Assembly: GCA_949130495.1 (NCBI GenBank)
Contig: OX422222.1
Location: forward strand, 105,761,709-105,825,708
Length of the DNA stretch: 64,000 bases
Source: Sambucus nigra
Taxonomy: Eukaryota > Streptophyta > Magnoliopsida > Dipsacales > Adoxaceae
Direction of reading: 5' to 3'
Shown here: positions 24,576 to 35,407 of the stretch, piece by piece
How the letters are laid out: each line of letters starts with the position of its first letter
Numbering within the stretch: the stretch's first letter is position 1
Made by a program: the position numbers and the translations under genes
Notes under the pieces: model-generated
What the model was told of the DNA's origin: nothing
Seen by the model: only the letters and a program-made list of their open reading frames with translations
The model's database searches: none

Positions 24576-25629
24576 TGTGACAACCCGCTCCAAATAATAA
24601 CGGGTGGCCAGCCCTATACTACATAAATCAGGTATCTCAGATGGTACAGTCTCAACATCAACAACTAAACACTATAATATAAGGCTAACTACCCACAATC
24701 ATTTAGTGCGAATTGCCAAAAATTTAAAACTTTTATTTTTAACAACAACAACAAAACCAATACTGCACATATCCAACAATATACATCTAACTATGATGTG
24801 AAATGTGCATGCTCCAATAATAAGAGAGTACAATACATTACACAACAAAATCTCAACAATGAAATACCCGAATATGCTGTCGGGCAACAGACAATACAAT
24901 ACTCTGATAAATAAAATATGAAAATGTTAATCTACAACACTTGAATACTAACTCAATACAACTGAATCCTAATCTAGATGTACAATAGATAGGAATCGAC
25001 TAAAGCAAAGTGCCGCAACAGTCCACTGCTGCCACAGCTCCACAAATCCTGAATGGAGGAATATCAAAGGCGGAGGAACACCTGAAGTAATACAATATAT
25101 ATACATGGAGGAGGAAAATATAAACGGGTCAGATCCCGAGTTTTGAAAAACAGTTTATAGCAAGTGTATTAAAATGCATAATAATTATAAATGCATTATT
25201 ACATTATTTAGCTGGAATCGAACACTCCATAAAAATTCAACTCACCTCTCAAAGCGCGCACTAAGCGTATGCACGTGTTTCCAAAAGGATGTTCGATTCT
25301 AATTTAGGTAAGAGGATTCTAACTTAAACCCAAAAGAAGTATTTAAGTGAAACCGTCTAACCTATGTCCCAATTCTACATTTATTTCTCTACTTTCTTTA
25401 AGTTATATACATTAACTATAATGTAATTGTTATAGTTATCTTTATAATGTTCATTTGTTGAACATATAAAGTTACATGATCCAATCATGTCCACATCATC
25501 ACAATACATCAACAATCTCATTTAGTAGAATTTATTTTCTAGTGATGCCCATATAAGGCATGAAACCATATAAATATAATTATAATTATAATAGTAATTA
25601 TATATGAGTTATTAGCATCATGAATATAA

Positions 25630-26080
25630 GGACTAAACTCCTCTCGATTCTCAACACGGCACTGCGTTTCGTGCGTGGGACGTCTCGCCGAAGAGAAATC
25701 CAAACAAGGAACCCCCCCGTTACACTACTCCTGATCGTATTAATCCTCGAGGCTCATTAGGCCCTCAATTCATGAAGCGTGTAACCCAAATGATTATCCA
25801 ATTTTAATTAATAAATATTCCCAATTCTCAACAGTACACGGCGTTTCATGCGTGGGACGTCTCGTCGAAGCGAAATCCAAACAAGGAACCCCCCCGTTAC
25901 ACTACTCCTGGCACTGTCGATTGTCGGGATAGGTGATTTATATATATAATTAATTATGAGCATTAAGGACTAAACTTATCCCCAAGTTCCAACATTACAC
26001 TGCGGTTCGTGCGTGGGACGTCTCGCCGAGGCGAAATCCAAACAAGGAACCCCCCCGATACACTAATCCTGGAAATTTGG
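25630..26080. repeat. Three copies of a 65-100 bp module in the LTR
   Basis: The module (TCGTGCGTGGGACGTCTCGC, then GCGAAATCCAAACAAGGAAC, then seven C, then TTACACTACTCCTG) occurs near 25665, 25855 and 26005. It recurs in the other LTR (about 46030, 46215 and 46370), with a fourth, diverged copy in the internal region near 43052. Each copy contains a small hairpin around TCGCCGAGGCGA. Confidence 0.8.
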
Positions 26081-26872
26081 GTCATTGAGGTCCATTATGC
26101 CCTTGACACCCAAGTACAAACACAAGCAATAATAACCATCCAACAGAGCTATAACTCGAAGGACGCAGGCTCACATGCTATCATCTTCCAGCAGCCCATA
26201 TACGTAGCAAACTGGGGCCACCTGGTGGGGTTCAACGACACCCACCTCGTGATCAACTCACGCACACAACGTCCGGGAAGCGGTCATAGATCCTAACCGG
26301 AAGGTGAGAGCGACACATACCCACGACCTCTCACCCCCAAAATAATAAATATATATGTCATATGATGACCACCATGGACGACTATGACCTGGGGAATATC
26401 CACATCCTGCTTTTCGAGTCAGGATGCTCACCCACTACACACGAAACTTCCCAATGATAGCAAGGAGAGGGTATGCCTAACATGTATATACACCATCATA
26501 TAAGGTATACATACATCCCACATAATAAAGATATACATTTATATAAGGTATACCTGCAACAATATATTCATTTTCATTATACGCTCTTAGGCGCAATTGA
26601 ATTTGTGTCATTGTTTAGTTTTAGTATATCTCTCTCCTGATACACTAATCGCTAAAACTCACACATCTTCCCCACCTAGTATACACCATAATTTCTAATC
26701 GGTATCCCTCAAATTTAGTCTATATGACTCTAATAATTTCTTATAAGGGAAACTCACTAAAAGTCTCGAAAACATACTTCAAATGCCTCCTATAGAGATC
26801 CCCATTCGATAATCTCGAACAAAATGGGATGAAATTCTTCTTAGAAAAACAATCCCACAAAATCCCTGTTTT

Positions 26873-27432
26873 CGAATCGATTCGGGCCAATTCCGAATCG
26901 ATTTGGCCCAGCGAATCGATTCGTCCAGGAAGGCGAATCGATTCGGGTCTTCAGACCTGGGACTCTGTCTCAGGGCGAATCGATTCGGCTGGAAACCGAA
27001 TCGATTCGGTCACTCAGACCTGGGCACCTGCAACTTTTTGAATCGATTCGGTAAGGGGCCGAATCGATTCGGCCTACCAGAAGCCACGAATTTGGCTATT
27101 TTCCTCAAAAGCCAAAAATCCAAAACCTTCATTTAAATTATAACCCGGATTTTATTTCTACGAACCCAAAGTTTTCCCATATCCTCGAGTTCTTTATATG
27201 TGCTAACACCCTATTTGGGAATCCACTAATATTTATCTCCAAATAATTTTAACCTTAATTTCTGACTAACGATTTCGATCTTGGACAACGTTTCGTAGAA
27301 AAATCATTAAAAATCCAAAAAAAATCAGAAAAATGCCCAGTCAGCGCTCACGCAACCGTATCGAAAAGATCTACAATTTTCATTTTTTGAACAAGAGACG
27401 AATCGATTCGCATCATGGCCGAATCGATTCGG
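26873..27432. repeat. Cluster of CGAATCGATTCG palindromes in the LTR
   Basis: Eight copies of GAATCGATTC or close variants lie in 26873-27073, most extended to CCGAATCGATTCGG, and two more lie at 27398-27432. The spacing is irregular, about 15-50 bp. The flank TCAGACCTGGG also repeats. The same cluster is in the other LTR. The copies lie on the U3 side of this minus-strand LTR. Confidence 0.9.
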
Positions 27433-27656
27433 AAGTGACGCTGTGTTACTATTCATCATCTTCTCCAAAATTCTAAAATTCATTTTAATCATTTTCCAAC
27501 CATTTTGATCCATCCCAATCACAAATATATCATCAATATTCATCCTAGAATACATATAAACTAATTTCTATCTTCAAATCTAAGATCTACATATCAAATC
27601 TAAGATTATACCCAAAAGTTAGGTTTTGTTAAACGAAACCTAAAACCCATAATATC

Positions 27657-28841
27657 TGTAAGAGGGTACTTTAGATTATATATGTGGAGGCGTAACCCCT
27701 ATTGAGTATGGTAACCACGAGTTAAATTAGCCAACACCCTAGACTAATTATAGGAAACACACACGCAAAACTCAATGAAGATGGACTCAGTTTAAACTCA
27801 CAAAGCCTCTCGTGTATGACTCAGGGAATAATAATGAACTTTAGAAGTGACTTAGCTAGAGGGAGAGGGAAAATAAGCACCCTAGATACATCCTGATAGG
27901 CAGGTAGCAACACACCAAACTCCCTCAAGAATCTCTGTCAAATATTAAAAGCTTCGCAATAAATGACAATGGTGAGTTAGAGAACTCTCTAGTTTGCAAT
28001 GATTCTTTTTCTTAATTCTCCAAAAAGATCATCCTCTCCTCAAAGGTGGTTGGGGTCCTTAAATAGCCCCCCACACCACCCCCGAGGCAACTCAGTCATT
28101 AAAGAGTATGAAAGACATCCCTCATACTTTATGTCACAACATTAAATGCCTGATGCACTAGTTGTCTCCATGTCATAAACATTAAATGCCAAGACATGCC
28201 TTTTGCCTATCCACTGTGTGTCAGGGGTTTGTTGTCGCAGAGGTGGTTCACCAACTACCTGACAGCCCCAAATACCACAGCGGTTTACTCAAGTGTATGT
28301 CTGACAAACGTTTAGATGGCTAGTGACATCACCCATAGTAGATGTGACATTAAGTATAGGGTTGTTTGGTCCATAACTTAATGCCCGATAGAACTCCAAG
28401 CTGCTCCGCTTGAGGTTCCACGGTCAGGGTCCTTCGGTGCTTTACCAGGTGTATCTAAGGTGGTCAGGACAAGCCCCAACGGTGCCTTACTTCTCAATCC
28501 TCCAAACCAGGTCCCTCTAAAGTTCCCACAGTGAGGTCATTCGATAGAGCATGAAAGCTCTCCCAGGCCCTGCCAAGCCTGGTCTCTCGCAAGTACCGTT
28601 TGACCTCATACAAAACCCTTTAGTTATTATCGTTACGTCATTACAATCGTTAGAGCTTACAGAAATCAAAAATGAAAGTACGATGTGATTAAAACAATAA
28701 GCTAATATATGAGTTGCCACGCTGAGCTGCCTCACCAAGATGCCACGCTTGAGTTTGCCACGCTTGAGCTTATCCTCAGAACACTGTTGCTAATTAGTGG
28801 ATTATCCCTAATCCCAGGATTACCTTCAGGCCCCCTCTACA
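27657..28841 (-). repeat. 3' LTR of the Tat element
   Basis: 1,185 bp, apparently identical to 40982-42166. On the minus strand it starts TGTAGAGGGGGCC and ends CCCTCTTACA. A TATA-like CTATTTAAGG lies at 28057-28066 on the minus strand. The small minus-strand frame 28517-28738 is identical in both LTRs and shows no domain. Confidence 0.95.
28057..28066 (-). promoter_or_regulatory. Candidate TATA box of the Tat LTR
   Basis: CTATTTAAGG on the minus strand, within a C/G-rich flank, in the middle of the LTR. The equivalent copy that would drive the element is at 41382-41391 in the 5' LTR. Confidence 0.5.
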
Positions 28842-28852
28842 TTTGCCCCTTC
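28842..28852 (-). other. Polypurine tract of the Tat element
   Basis: The minus strand reads GAAGGGGCAAA directly before the 3' LTR, the position where plus-strand DNA synthesis is primed. Confidence 0.65.
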
Positions 28853-29645
28853 GTGGAGGGATTTGTTGTGGGAACAAGAAGTGCCTCCACGAAAACTTTT
28901 TAATCCGATGAACCTTCTCTGTCTGGCCTGCTGCTTTTTTCTAATGCTGAGCCGCAATCGTTCCAGCTTGAATATCTGAAATTCTCCCGAAGGACCTGCT
29001 AATATTCTCCCAGTAATGTTCGAAAAAGCGAAAAAAATTCTCCCCGATGTAACTGAGTCATAACTTAAACAACGTTTGAGCTTCTGTCGATGGGACATCG
29101 TGGCTTTTTTGAACCGTTGGGACACCTTCTTTGTTGGGGGGTTTATTGGATATGTCAGAGAAAATCTTGGCGCCCAAAACTCAATCTTGCTTAGGAAGGT
29201 AACGGTGGCTGTTCCCTAGGTGTCACTTCATTAATTGATGGCAGTTCCCCAGGTGTTACTTCATTAAATGACGTAGCGTTGTCTTTTCCATGTCAAAACA
29301 CTTCCCGAAGTGCCACGTGTACATTTGAAATGATTGCAGGCGGCTACACACGTGCAATGGTGGGAAACTTAAACGACGAACTTAAAAAACCAAACGGCCA
29401 AATCTCCCAAACACTTAAAACCTTTCTTTCTCTTACTTTGTCACTACCTTCTTCAAATTTCCTTCGCTTTTAGAGAGAGAGAGCTTCCATTGTTGAGCAT
29501 CTGAAACCTCCATTGCTGTTCAAGCTTGTGCCTTCCTTTTCTTGCTCTCATCTTCTTCGCCACCTCCTGTGTTTGTTCTTCCGCCATTGTCGTGCTCAGG
29601 CTCCTCTGACTCAAGGTTGTTTTTTGTTTGCACCAACACTCTGTC
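28853..29645 (+). promoter_or_regulatory. 5' flank and possible promoter of the antisense gene
   Basis: Non-coding stretch upstream of the antisense gene. It contains a roughly 36-bp imperfect direct duplication (about 29205-29275, around GTGTCACTTCATTAA). Two ACGTG-type motifs lie near 29315-29355. A pyrimidine-rich stretch at 29420-29465 is followed by a GA run (29474-29484), a composition often seen near plant transcription starts. There is no clear TATA box. The assignment as promoter is inference from position. Confidence 0.3.
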
Positions 29646-32600
29646 ATGGCTTCTCAAAGTTATCCCACCATCTCTTCAACCAGTGCGCCGCCTGCTACTG
29701 CTGTCGCCACCACTACTGGTGCCTCTGCCCTGGATGCTGTCCGTCGTGATCAGTTAAGGTTTTATCGTCGCTCTCCCATTTTTGGCGAAGATGATTGCTT
29801 TGCTGCTGCTTGCAAGACTGTCAACTTTGAATGCAAGTTTGAGTCCTTAGTGCTGGGTGACGAGGACGAAGAACCCTCGAAGTGGGGCTTTCTTCCTCCA
29901 GAGGGGACTCTCCGGTTTCGTCTGGAGCGAGGGGACTTCCAATGGTCCCAAATTGACTTCGAAGCACCAGGTGGTTCTCCTGCCCATTTTGCTGCTTGGA
30001 ACTCTCACATGGTGAGTTCCTATGGTGATATTTTGAGTAAGATTGGCCTTCAACGGGCCAAATGGTTTGGTGAGTTTACTCTCTCCAAAAATAATGCTGC
30101 TCTCCCCATTCTTGTTTCTCGTTGGAACGTGACGACTCACACATTTATTGCTGCGTGGGGCGAGTTCACGATAACCCTAGAAGATGTCTGCGAGCTTCTG
30201 GGGCTCGAAGCAACAGGTCATGAGCCTTATACCGATGAGCCTCTTGACGCCGAAGAGACTGCTGACCGTTTGGCGTTGGACCGAATATGCCGAAGTTGCA
30301 TCGGTTCTTCAAACAAAGCTACCTTCACTCCGCTGATTAATTATTTCTTCAAGGGTTCTAGTGAAGGTAGTTCTTCAATTTCAACGGATGCCCCTGGCCA
30401 AGGTACTTCGTTAGAGCTCCCTGCTTACATCCTTGTGATTCTGTCCCGCTTTCTTTTGCCGGGAAAACCAAACGATCAGCCCCGAAGGGACCTTATCAAC
30501 ATATCCCTTCGTTTGGCCCGGGGCATCAAACTTCCTTTGGCTGCAATTGCCCTAGGGTCCCTCTACACCTGGCTTGACAGAACGTTGTTCGATATGGAAC
30601 GATCCCTTGGCCGTTATAACCTGGCCAATTTTGCTAACAGCATCCTTCTAACCAGCTTTCTTTACGTGCGCTTTCCTGTTATGGCGGCCAAGGCCAACCG
30701 TCCTCCTTCTGGGGAAACCATTTTGCCCCCCCGCTCTTATATTTATCACAAGAGGCAGAGCCGAAAAGAGCTGATCGCCTCAATTGATCGTTTTGAGGAC
30801 TTTGTTATGAGGCCTTACGGAGAGGACGCCTTTGTTCACACTTGTGATTTCTTTCAGGACGAATCCAGGGTGGTACAGGTGGGGGTAGACATTGAAGATC
30901 CTCAGTTAGCCGTGGTGCTTCTCCTTTCTCTGGGGTATCTGCCTTCCTACACCGAGTGGGGATATTCCAGCGAACATTACAACCCCAATCGGTGTAGTCG
31001 TCAATTTGGGTTTGATCAGGGGGCTCCTCGCTCAGTTTTCCAATCCTCAAACCCGAAGGTTAGCTTTAGTGAGGCATGTTCCTTATTTTCCTCCACTGCT
31101 GCGTGAGGGATAAGTGAATCAATGGCTGGGAGAGTCACCCTTCCCTCCAACAAGAGGCAAGGGAATGTGACTAGTCTATTTGCCACGAAGTTCTGGCCGA
31201 GACAACTGGCTAACATTGCTGAATTCATAGATGGCGAGCCGGTGTACCCTCCAGTTCTTTCATTTGCTGCGATGGAGCTGGGACTCAAAGGCAACTCCAT
31301 TCTGGGGATTGAGTTCCCTCTAAGCAAAACCCCTAAGGGGCCTTCCAAAGAGCTACCTCCGTTATGCCCCATGACTCCCACTGCCATATCCAAAGGGAAA
31401 GGTGCTGGGGTATCCAGGAAGACTGCTCCTTCGACTGGAGCTACTGGTGATGAAGGGTCTTCGCGGCCGTCGACCAAGAAGGCCAAGAGTGGGGTAGCCT
31501 CCACGAAAAAGGCAAAGTCCAAATCCCAGATTCCTGTGGCAGCCCTACCCATAGCCTCCGTTCCTCCTCCCATATCTCCTGAAAGGGCCGAGAGGTTAAG
31601 GAGGGAGGCGCAGGCTGAGGTAGATCGGGTGAATGCAGAATTTCAACGGCGCGCTGTCGTCGTTCCTCCCTCGGTTGTCTTCCCCACGATCGTCGTCGAT
31701 CCCACTGAGCCAGCTGCAAAGAGGAGAAAAGGTTCGAAGGTTCCTCAAGCCACTGGTAGTGCCATGACAAGGCTGAGGAGGAAGACTTTAGGCACCAAGT
31801 CCCAGCGGAAGCAAGTTTCCTCGGTGCAAGCTTCTCCTTCTTCTTCCCAATCTGAGGTATGCATTGCTGACTTAATTATTATCTCCTTTTTGCTTGAGGG
31901 TGACTGTCTTTGCTTGTGTGTATACTTATCCCTCCCCCCCTTTCTTTGACAACTGTTTTGCAGGGGGTTGAAATAGAAAAACCAGACTCGTCCAGTCCTC
32001 CCGTGAGCCCTTTTGTGGGGGGACGCTTCGGTGTATCTCATACCGGTGTGACTCCTCCCCGTTCCCCCATGACAGGGCTTACGTATTCTCGTCGTTTAGT
32101 CAGCCAACGTGCGAGGGATGTCATTGCGGGAGGTGATGCCGTTGACCCTGCGAGTGCTTCCTCGCCTGAAGCGATGACCCTGCCCGAAGTGGCACCTCCC
32201 GAGATAACACCTTTGGTCCCCTCAGATTTACAGGCCTCATCCGAGGTTCCTCTGCCCCTTGTACTTGCTGAGGAGAGTGAACCCGAGGTATGATGTGATC
32301 TGTAATTTGTTTGTTGTAGTTCTTTCAGTCATATTCTTTCCTTATTTGGCTTACTGAATTGTGATATGTTTTGGGTACCCCAGGTTGAAGTGTCTTCATT
32401 GTTGGAAAGTATTCTTCTTCGAACGATGCTGATGAGACCCCCGACTGTCATTCCTTTGTTTAGCACCATAACTGAGGTAAGCAACACGTCGAGCTATTTC
32501 TTCATATTTTCTGTGCCCATTCTTCTTTTCTAACACTTGGCTTTGTGCACAGTTTTCTCCCGATCTTGCATCAACTCCTGTAGTGAGGGCCCAGGTTGGT

Positions 32601-34214
32601 GTGTTTACACCCCCTCCTGATGTGGCTTTGTTTGAGGGCTCCGTGTCCTCTCGTGATGAACCCCATATGCTTGCCCTTGTGCCCTACACGGGTGATCAAG
32701 TTTGGACAAGCGTGGAGGCTTCTGCGTCCAGGGATCCCGTTATGGCATCTGGGGTAATAATTGCTCCCCCAACGGTTCCTGTCCCTGTGGCTGCCTCAAA
32801 TGCTCCCATTGTGACTGAGGTATATCTTTCCTCCTATCTTTTGTTAAGATTTTCATAATCTCCATCCTATAACGTTGACTTAACAACGAAAGCGCTTGTT
32901 AAGATTTTTCACAAAACTCCACCTTATAACGGTGACTTAACAACGAAAACACTTGTTAAGATTTTTTCATAAATCTCCACCTTATAACGGTGACTTAACA
33001 ACGAAAACACTTGTTAAGATTTTTTCGCAAACTCCACCTTATAACGGTGACTTAACAACGAAAACACTTGTTAAGATTTTTCATAAACTCCACCTTATAA
33101 CGGTGACTTAACAACGAAAACACTTGTTAAGTTTTTTTTTCATAAACTCCACCTTATAACGGTGACTTAACAACGAAAACGCTTGTTAAGTTTTTTTTCA
33201 TAAACTCCACCTTATAACGGTGACTTAACAACGAAAACACTTGTTAAGATTTTTTCGCAAACTCCACCTTATAACGGTGATTAACAACGAAAACACTTGT
33301 TAAGATTTTTCGTAAACTCCACCTTATAACGGTGACTTAACAACGAAAACGTTTGTTAAGATTTTTCGTAAACTCCACCTTATAACGGTGACTTAACAAC
33401 GAAAACGTTTGTTAAGATTTTTTCATATCCTTATTTGGGCTTTTCTTTTCAGGTTGCTCGGGAAGATTCGCCCCCAGTCCTCTCACCTGTAGGCTCGCCC
33501 TTCCGAGAACCTGATGCTTCGGAAAATTCTATTCATGATGATCAAGGTTCTACGACCGGTGCTGCAGTTGAGAGCGAATCTGGGTGTGAGGTCCCTCTTC
33601 CCGACCTAGCTCCTCACTCGTTCTGTCTCATGGTGCTTCGGCAATCTCCTCAAATGCCCGTCAACCATCGGCTGGTGATTGAACAATTGGTGGATCACCA
33701 TCCTGAGACCTTCACACCAGATTGCCTGCGCTCAAATATTCATGTGATGAGTCACAGGCTGCAAGGCATGGCGATCGTTGTTGCTGAAATTGCTAGTACC
33801 CCCACTGCCAGTGTTACCAGATCCCTTCTCAACCAATTTCTAGGTTTTCTGAAGGAGTTGGGGCGTGATGGTTTCCGTTTTGACTGGCTTATAACGCATC
33901 TGAAGACTTTGAAGAACCAGCAACTGATCGGCCAGAGGGAAGTGTTGATAAGGTGCCAGGAGGACCAACGGGCTGAGGAGGTTAAGTTAGCCGAGCTGGC
34001 ACCTCTTTTGGAATCGGCCGATGAAGAAGTAACGAAAGCCGAAGAAGCTCTGCGTTTGGCTAAGCTAAAACGGGAAAAGCTCCTTATTGAACGCGCCCAG
34101 GTGCAAACCAGGCTAGAGGTTGCTGTCAACGCTCAAAATTCGTTTGCATCAGCTTCTTCGGGCCTCCCCGGGGATTTTTTCTCTTCCCCGGATCTGTGGT
34201 TTCTCCTAGCGTAG
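29646..34214 (+). CDS. Antisense five-exon plant-mobile-domain protein of the Tat element
   Basis: Exons 29646-31856, 31964-32287, 32384-32476, 32553-32819 and 33453-34214. All four introns start GT, end AG and fall in phase 0; the joined frame is about 1,218 codons. The start is chosen at MASQSYP, the first ATG of the frame. Residues from about 40 to 430 resemble the aminotransferase-like plant mobile domain (PF10536), with FIAAWGEFTITLEDVCELLGL and W-rich segments. That domain is found in MAIN/MAIL proteins and in retrotransposons. Then come basic patches (KKAKS repeats, AAKRRKGSK) suggesting nuclear entry, low-complexity Pro/Ser regions, and a C-terminal coiled coil in exon 5 (EEVKLAELAPLLESADEEVTKAEEAL...). 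One in-frame TGA (31104-31106) interrupts exon 1 after the domain. It runs opposite to gag-pol. Function in the element is unknown. The intron model is from sequence only. Confidence 0.8.
32820..33452 (+). other. Intron 4 of the antisense gene
   Basis: Begins GTATAT and ends TTTTCTTTTCAG with a good polypyrimidine tract. It is 633 bp, against 107, 96 and 76 bp for introns 1-3, and the size difference is explained by the tandem repeat it contains. Confidence 0.75.
32843..33426. repeat. 57-bp minisatellite, about ten copies
   Basis: Unit: AACTCCACCTTATAACGG, TGACTTAACAACGAAAACAC, TTGTTAAGATTTTTTCATA. Copies are highly similar with small changes in the T run and at CAC/CGC/CGT. Each unit holds CTTAACAA and TTGTTAAG separated by about 10 bases, so each can form a hairpin. 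Tandem repeats between pol and the 3' LTR are a known trait of Tat-lineage elements and a source of satellites. Confidence 0.95.
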
Positions 34215-34441
34215 TAAAACTCCTGTACATATTTTCTTTCTTTCATTCATGTAATTCCTGGGCAGTAGTTCCCTATTTTGCTTGTAATGCTCTCTTCTTT
34301 AATGAATGGAAGAATGTACGTTGTTTAGTTTATCTCTGAGTTATGCTTGCTTTCATATCAATGTCTATATTTCATATCATCAGTAAAACTTGTATATTCA
34401 TAATAAGAAGGCCCAATACATCGATGGTACAAACAAACTGT
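34215..34441. terminator. Convergent 3' ends of the antisense gene and pol
   Basis: 227 bp between the stop of the plus-strand gene and the stop of minus-strand integrase. It contains T-rich and TGTAAT/AATGAA-type stretches on the plus strand that could serve as plant polyadenylation signals. Transcripts from the two strands would probably overlap here. No specific cleavage site can be assigned. Confidence 0.35.
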
Positions 34442-35407
34442 CTACACATGATATACTTTCAGCCATTTATTGTTAATTTTGAATGGCCTATCTTCCTCCA
34501 ACTTAGAAATTAGGCAATAACCTGAATCATGAGCTTCGTTCACGATGAAAGGTCCCTCCCAATTGGCTGCGAACTTTGGCAGAGGAAGTCCCCTAATGTG
34601 TTTCACTGCTGCCTTCAAAACGAGATCTCCCTCCACGAACCTCCTTGGTCTTACCATGTTGTCATATGCCCTAGAGAGCTGCTTTGTATACATTTGAAAA
34701 TGTTGCATCGCGTTGTCTCTGTGTTCATCCAATGCCTCCAACTGCACATGCCTGTTCTGAGGGAGCATGCTGCTTCGCAAGGCGTATCGAGCCGAGGGAA
34801 CTTCCAACTCTACTGGAAGAATTGCCTCAGCCCCATAGACAAGGGAGAACGGAGTGTACCCTGTGGGCTTCCTCTTCGTCGTTCGATAGGCCCACAACAC
34901 TGTTGGTATCTTGTCATCCCACGATCCTGGAAAGTCCTCCATCGTTTTAGCCAAGATATTAACCAGAGTTTTGTTAGTTGCTTCAGCCTGACCATTCCCC
35001 TTCGGGTATGCTACCGTTGAAGTGTGATGAACAATGGAGTACTTGTCTGTGAGCATCGTTACTTCTGAGTTGACGAAGGGAGTCCCATTATCTGAGAGAA
35101 TGACCTTTGGGATCCCAAAACGGCAAATGATATACTCTCTGATGAAGCTACTCACTACTCCAGCCGTGGCCCTTCTAAGTGGTATTGCTTCAGCCCATTT
35201 TGTAAAGCACTCCGTTGCTACCAGTATCCATATCTTACCCCTCGACGAAGGATGTATCGCCCCCACGAGGTCGAACGCCCAAGTGTGGAAAGGATAAGGC
35301 GTTGCCAGAGAGTGTAAGTCCACCGATGGGGCATGGATCATATTTCCATGAAGCTGGCAAGCCTTGCATTTTCGGACAAATTCGGCGGAGTCTTTCTCCA
35401 TCGTTGG
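34442..35407 (-). CDS. Tat integrase core and C-terminal domain
   Basis: Continues in the same frame as gag-pol after an in-frame TAG (35408-35410) that stands where related proteins have Trp (GYY-x-PTM). It starts with the second half of a zinc-binding module (CKAC), then the catalytic core with D in WAFDLVG, D in LSDNGTPF and E in GNGQAEATN, so the DDE triad is intact. A GPY/F-type C-terminal segment (WEGPFIV) follows. There is no chromodomain, as expected for Tat. Integrase joins element DNA to the chromosome. It would be made only by reading through the upstream stops. Confidence 0.85.
   Translation of the reverse strand, partial: PTMEKDSAEFVRKCKACQLHGNMIHAPSVDLHSLATPYPFHTWAFDLVGAIHPSSRGKIWILVATECFTKWAEAIPLRRATAGVVSSFIREYIICRFGIPKVILSDNGTPFVNSEVTMLTDKYSIVHHTSTVAYPKGNGQAEATNKTLVNILAKTMEDFPGSWDDKIPTVLWAYRTTKRKPTGYTPFSLVYGAEAILPVELEVPSARYALRSSMLPQNRHVQLEALDEHRDNAMQHFQMYTKQLSRAYDNMVRPRRFVEGDLVLKAAVKHIRGLPLPKFAANWEGPFIVNEAHDSGYCLISKLEEDRPFKINNKWLKVYHV

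Larger units (their letters stand above)
24576..27656 (-). repeat. 3' LTR of the Tekay-like element, part 1
   Basis: Homologous to 44928-47998 throughout. Differences include an 8-bp gap near 25075 and a 20-bp local duplication near 27585-27610. It is interrupted at 27656 by the Tat element and resumes at 42172. Small frames such as 26009-26296 are LTR sequence, not genes. Confidence 0.9.

Noticed and set aside
26009..26296. 95-codon plus-strand open frame, repeated at 46373-46660
   Set aside because: Both copies are LTR sequence of one element; conservation is explained by LTR homology and no domain is visible.
31016..31573. 185-codon minus-strand frame within the antisense gene
   Set aside because: It is the reverse shadow of exon 1, which has the recognisable domain and splice sites.
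32843..33426. Regularly spaced repeats resembling a CRISPR array
   Set aside because: The whole 57-bp unit is conserved with no unique spacers, no cas genes are present, and it lies in an intron of a plant retrotransposon.
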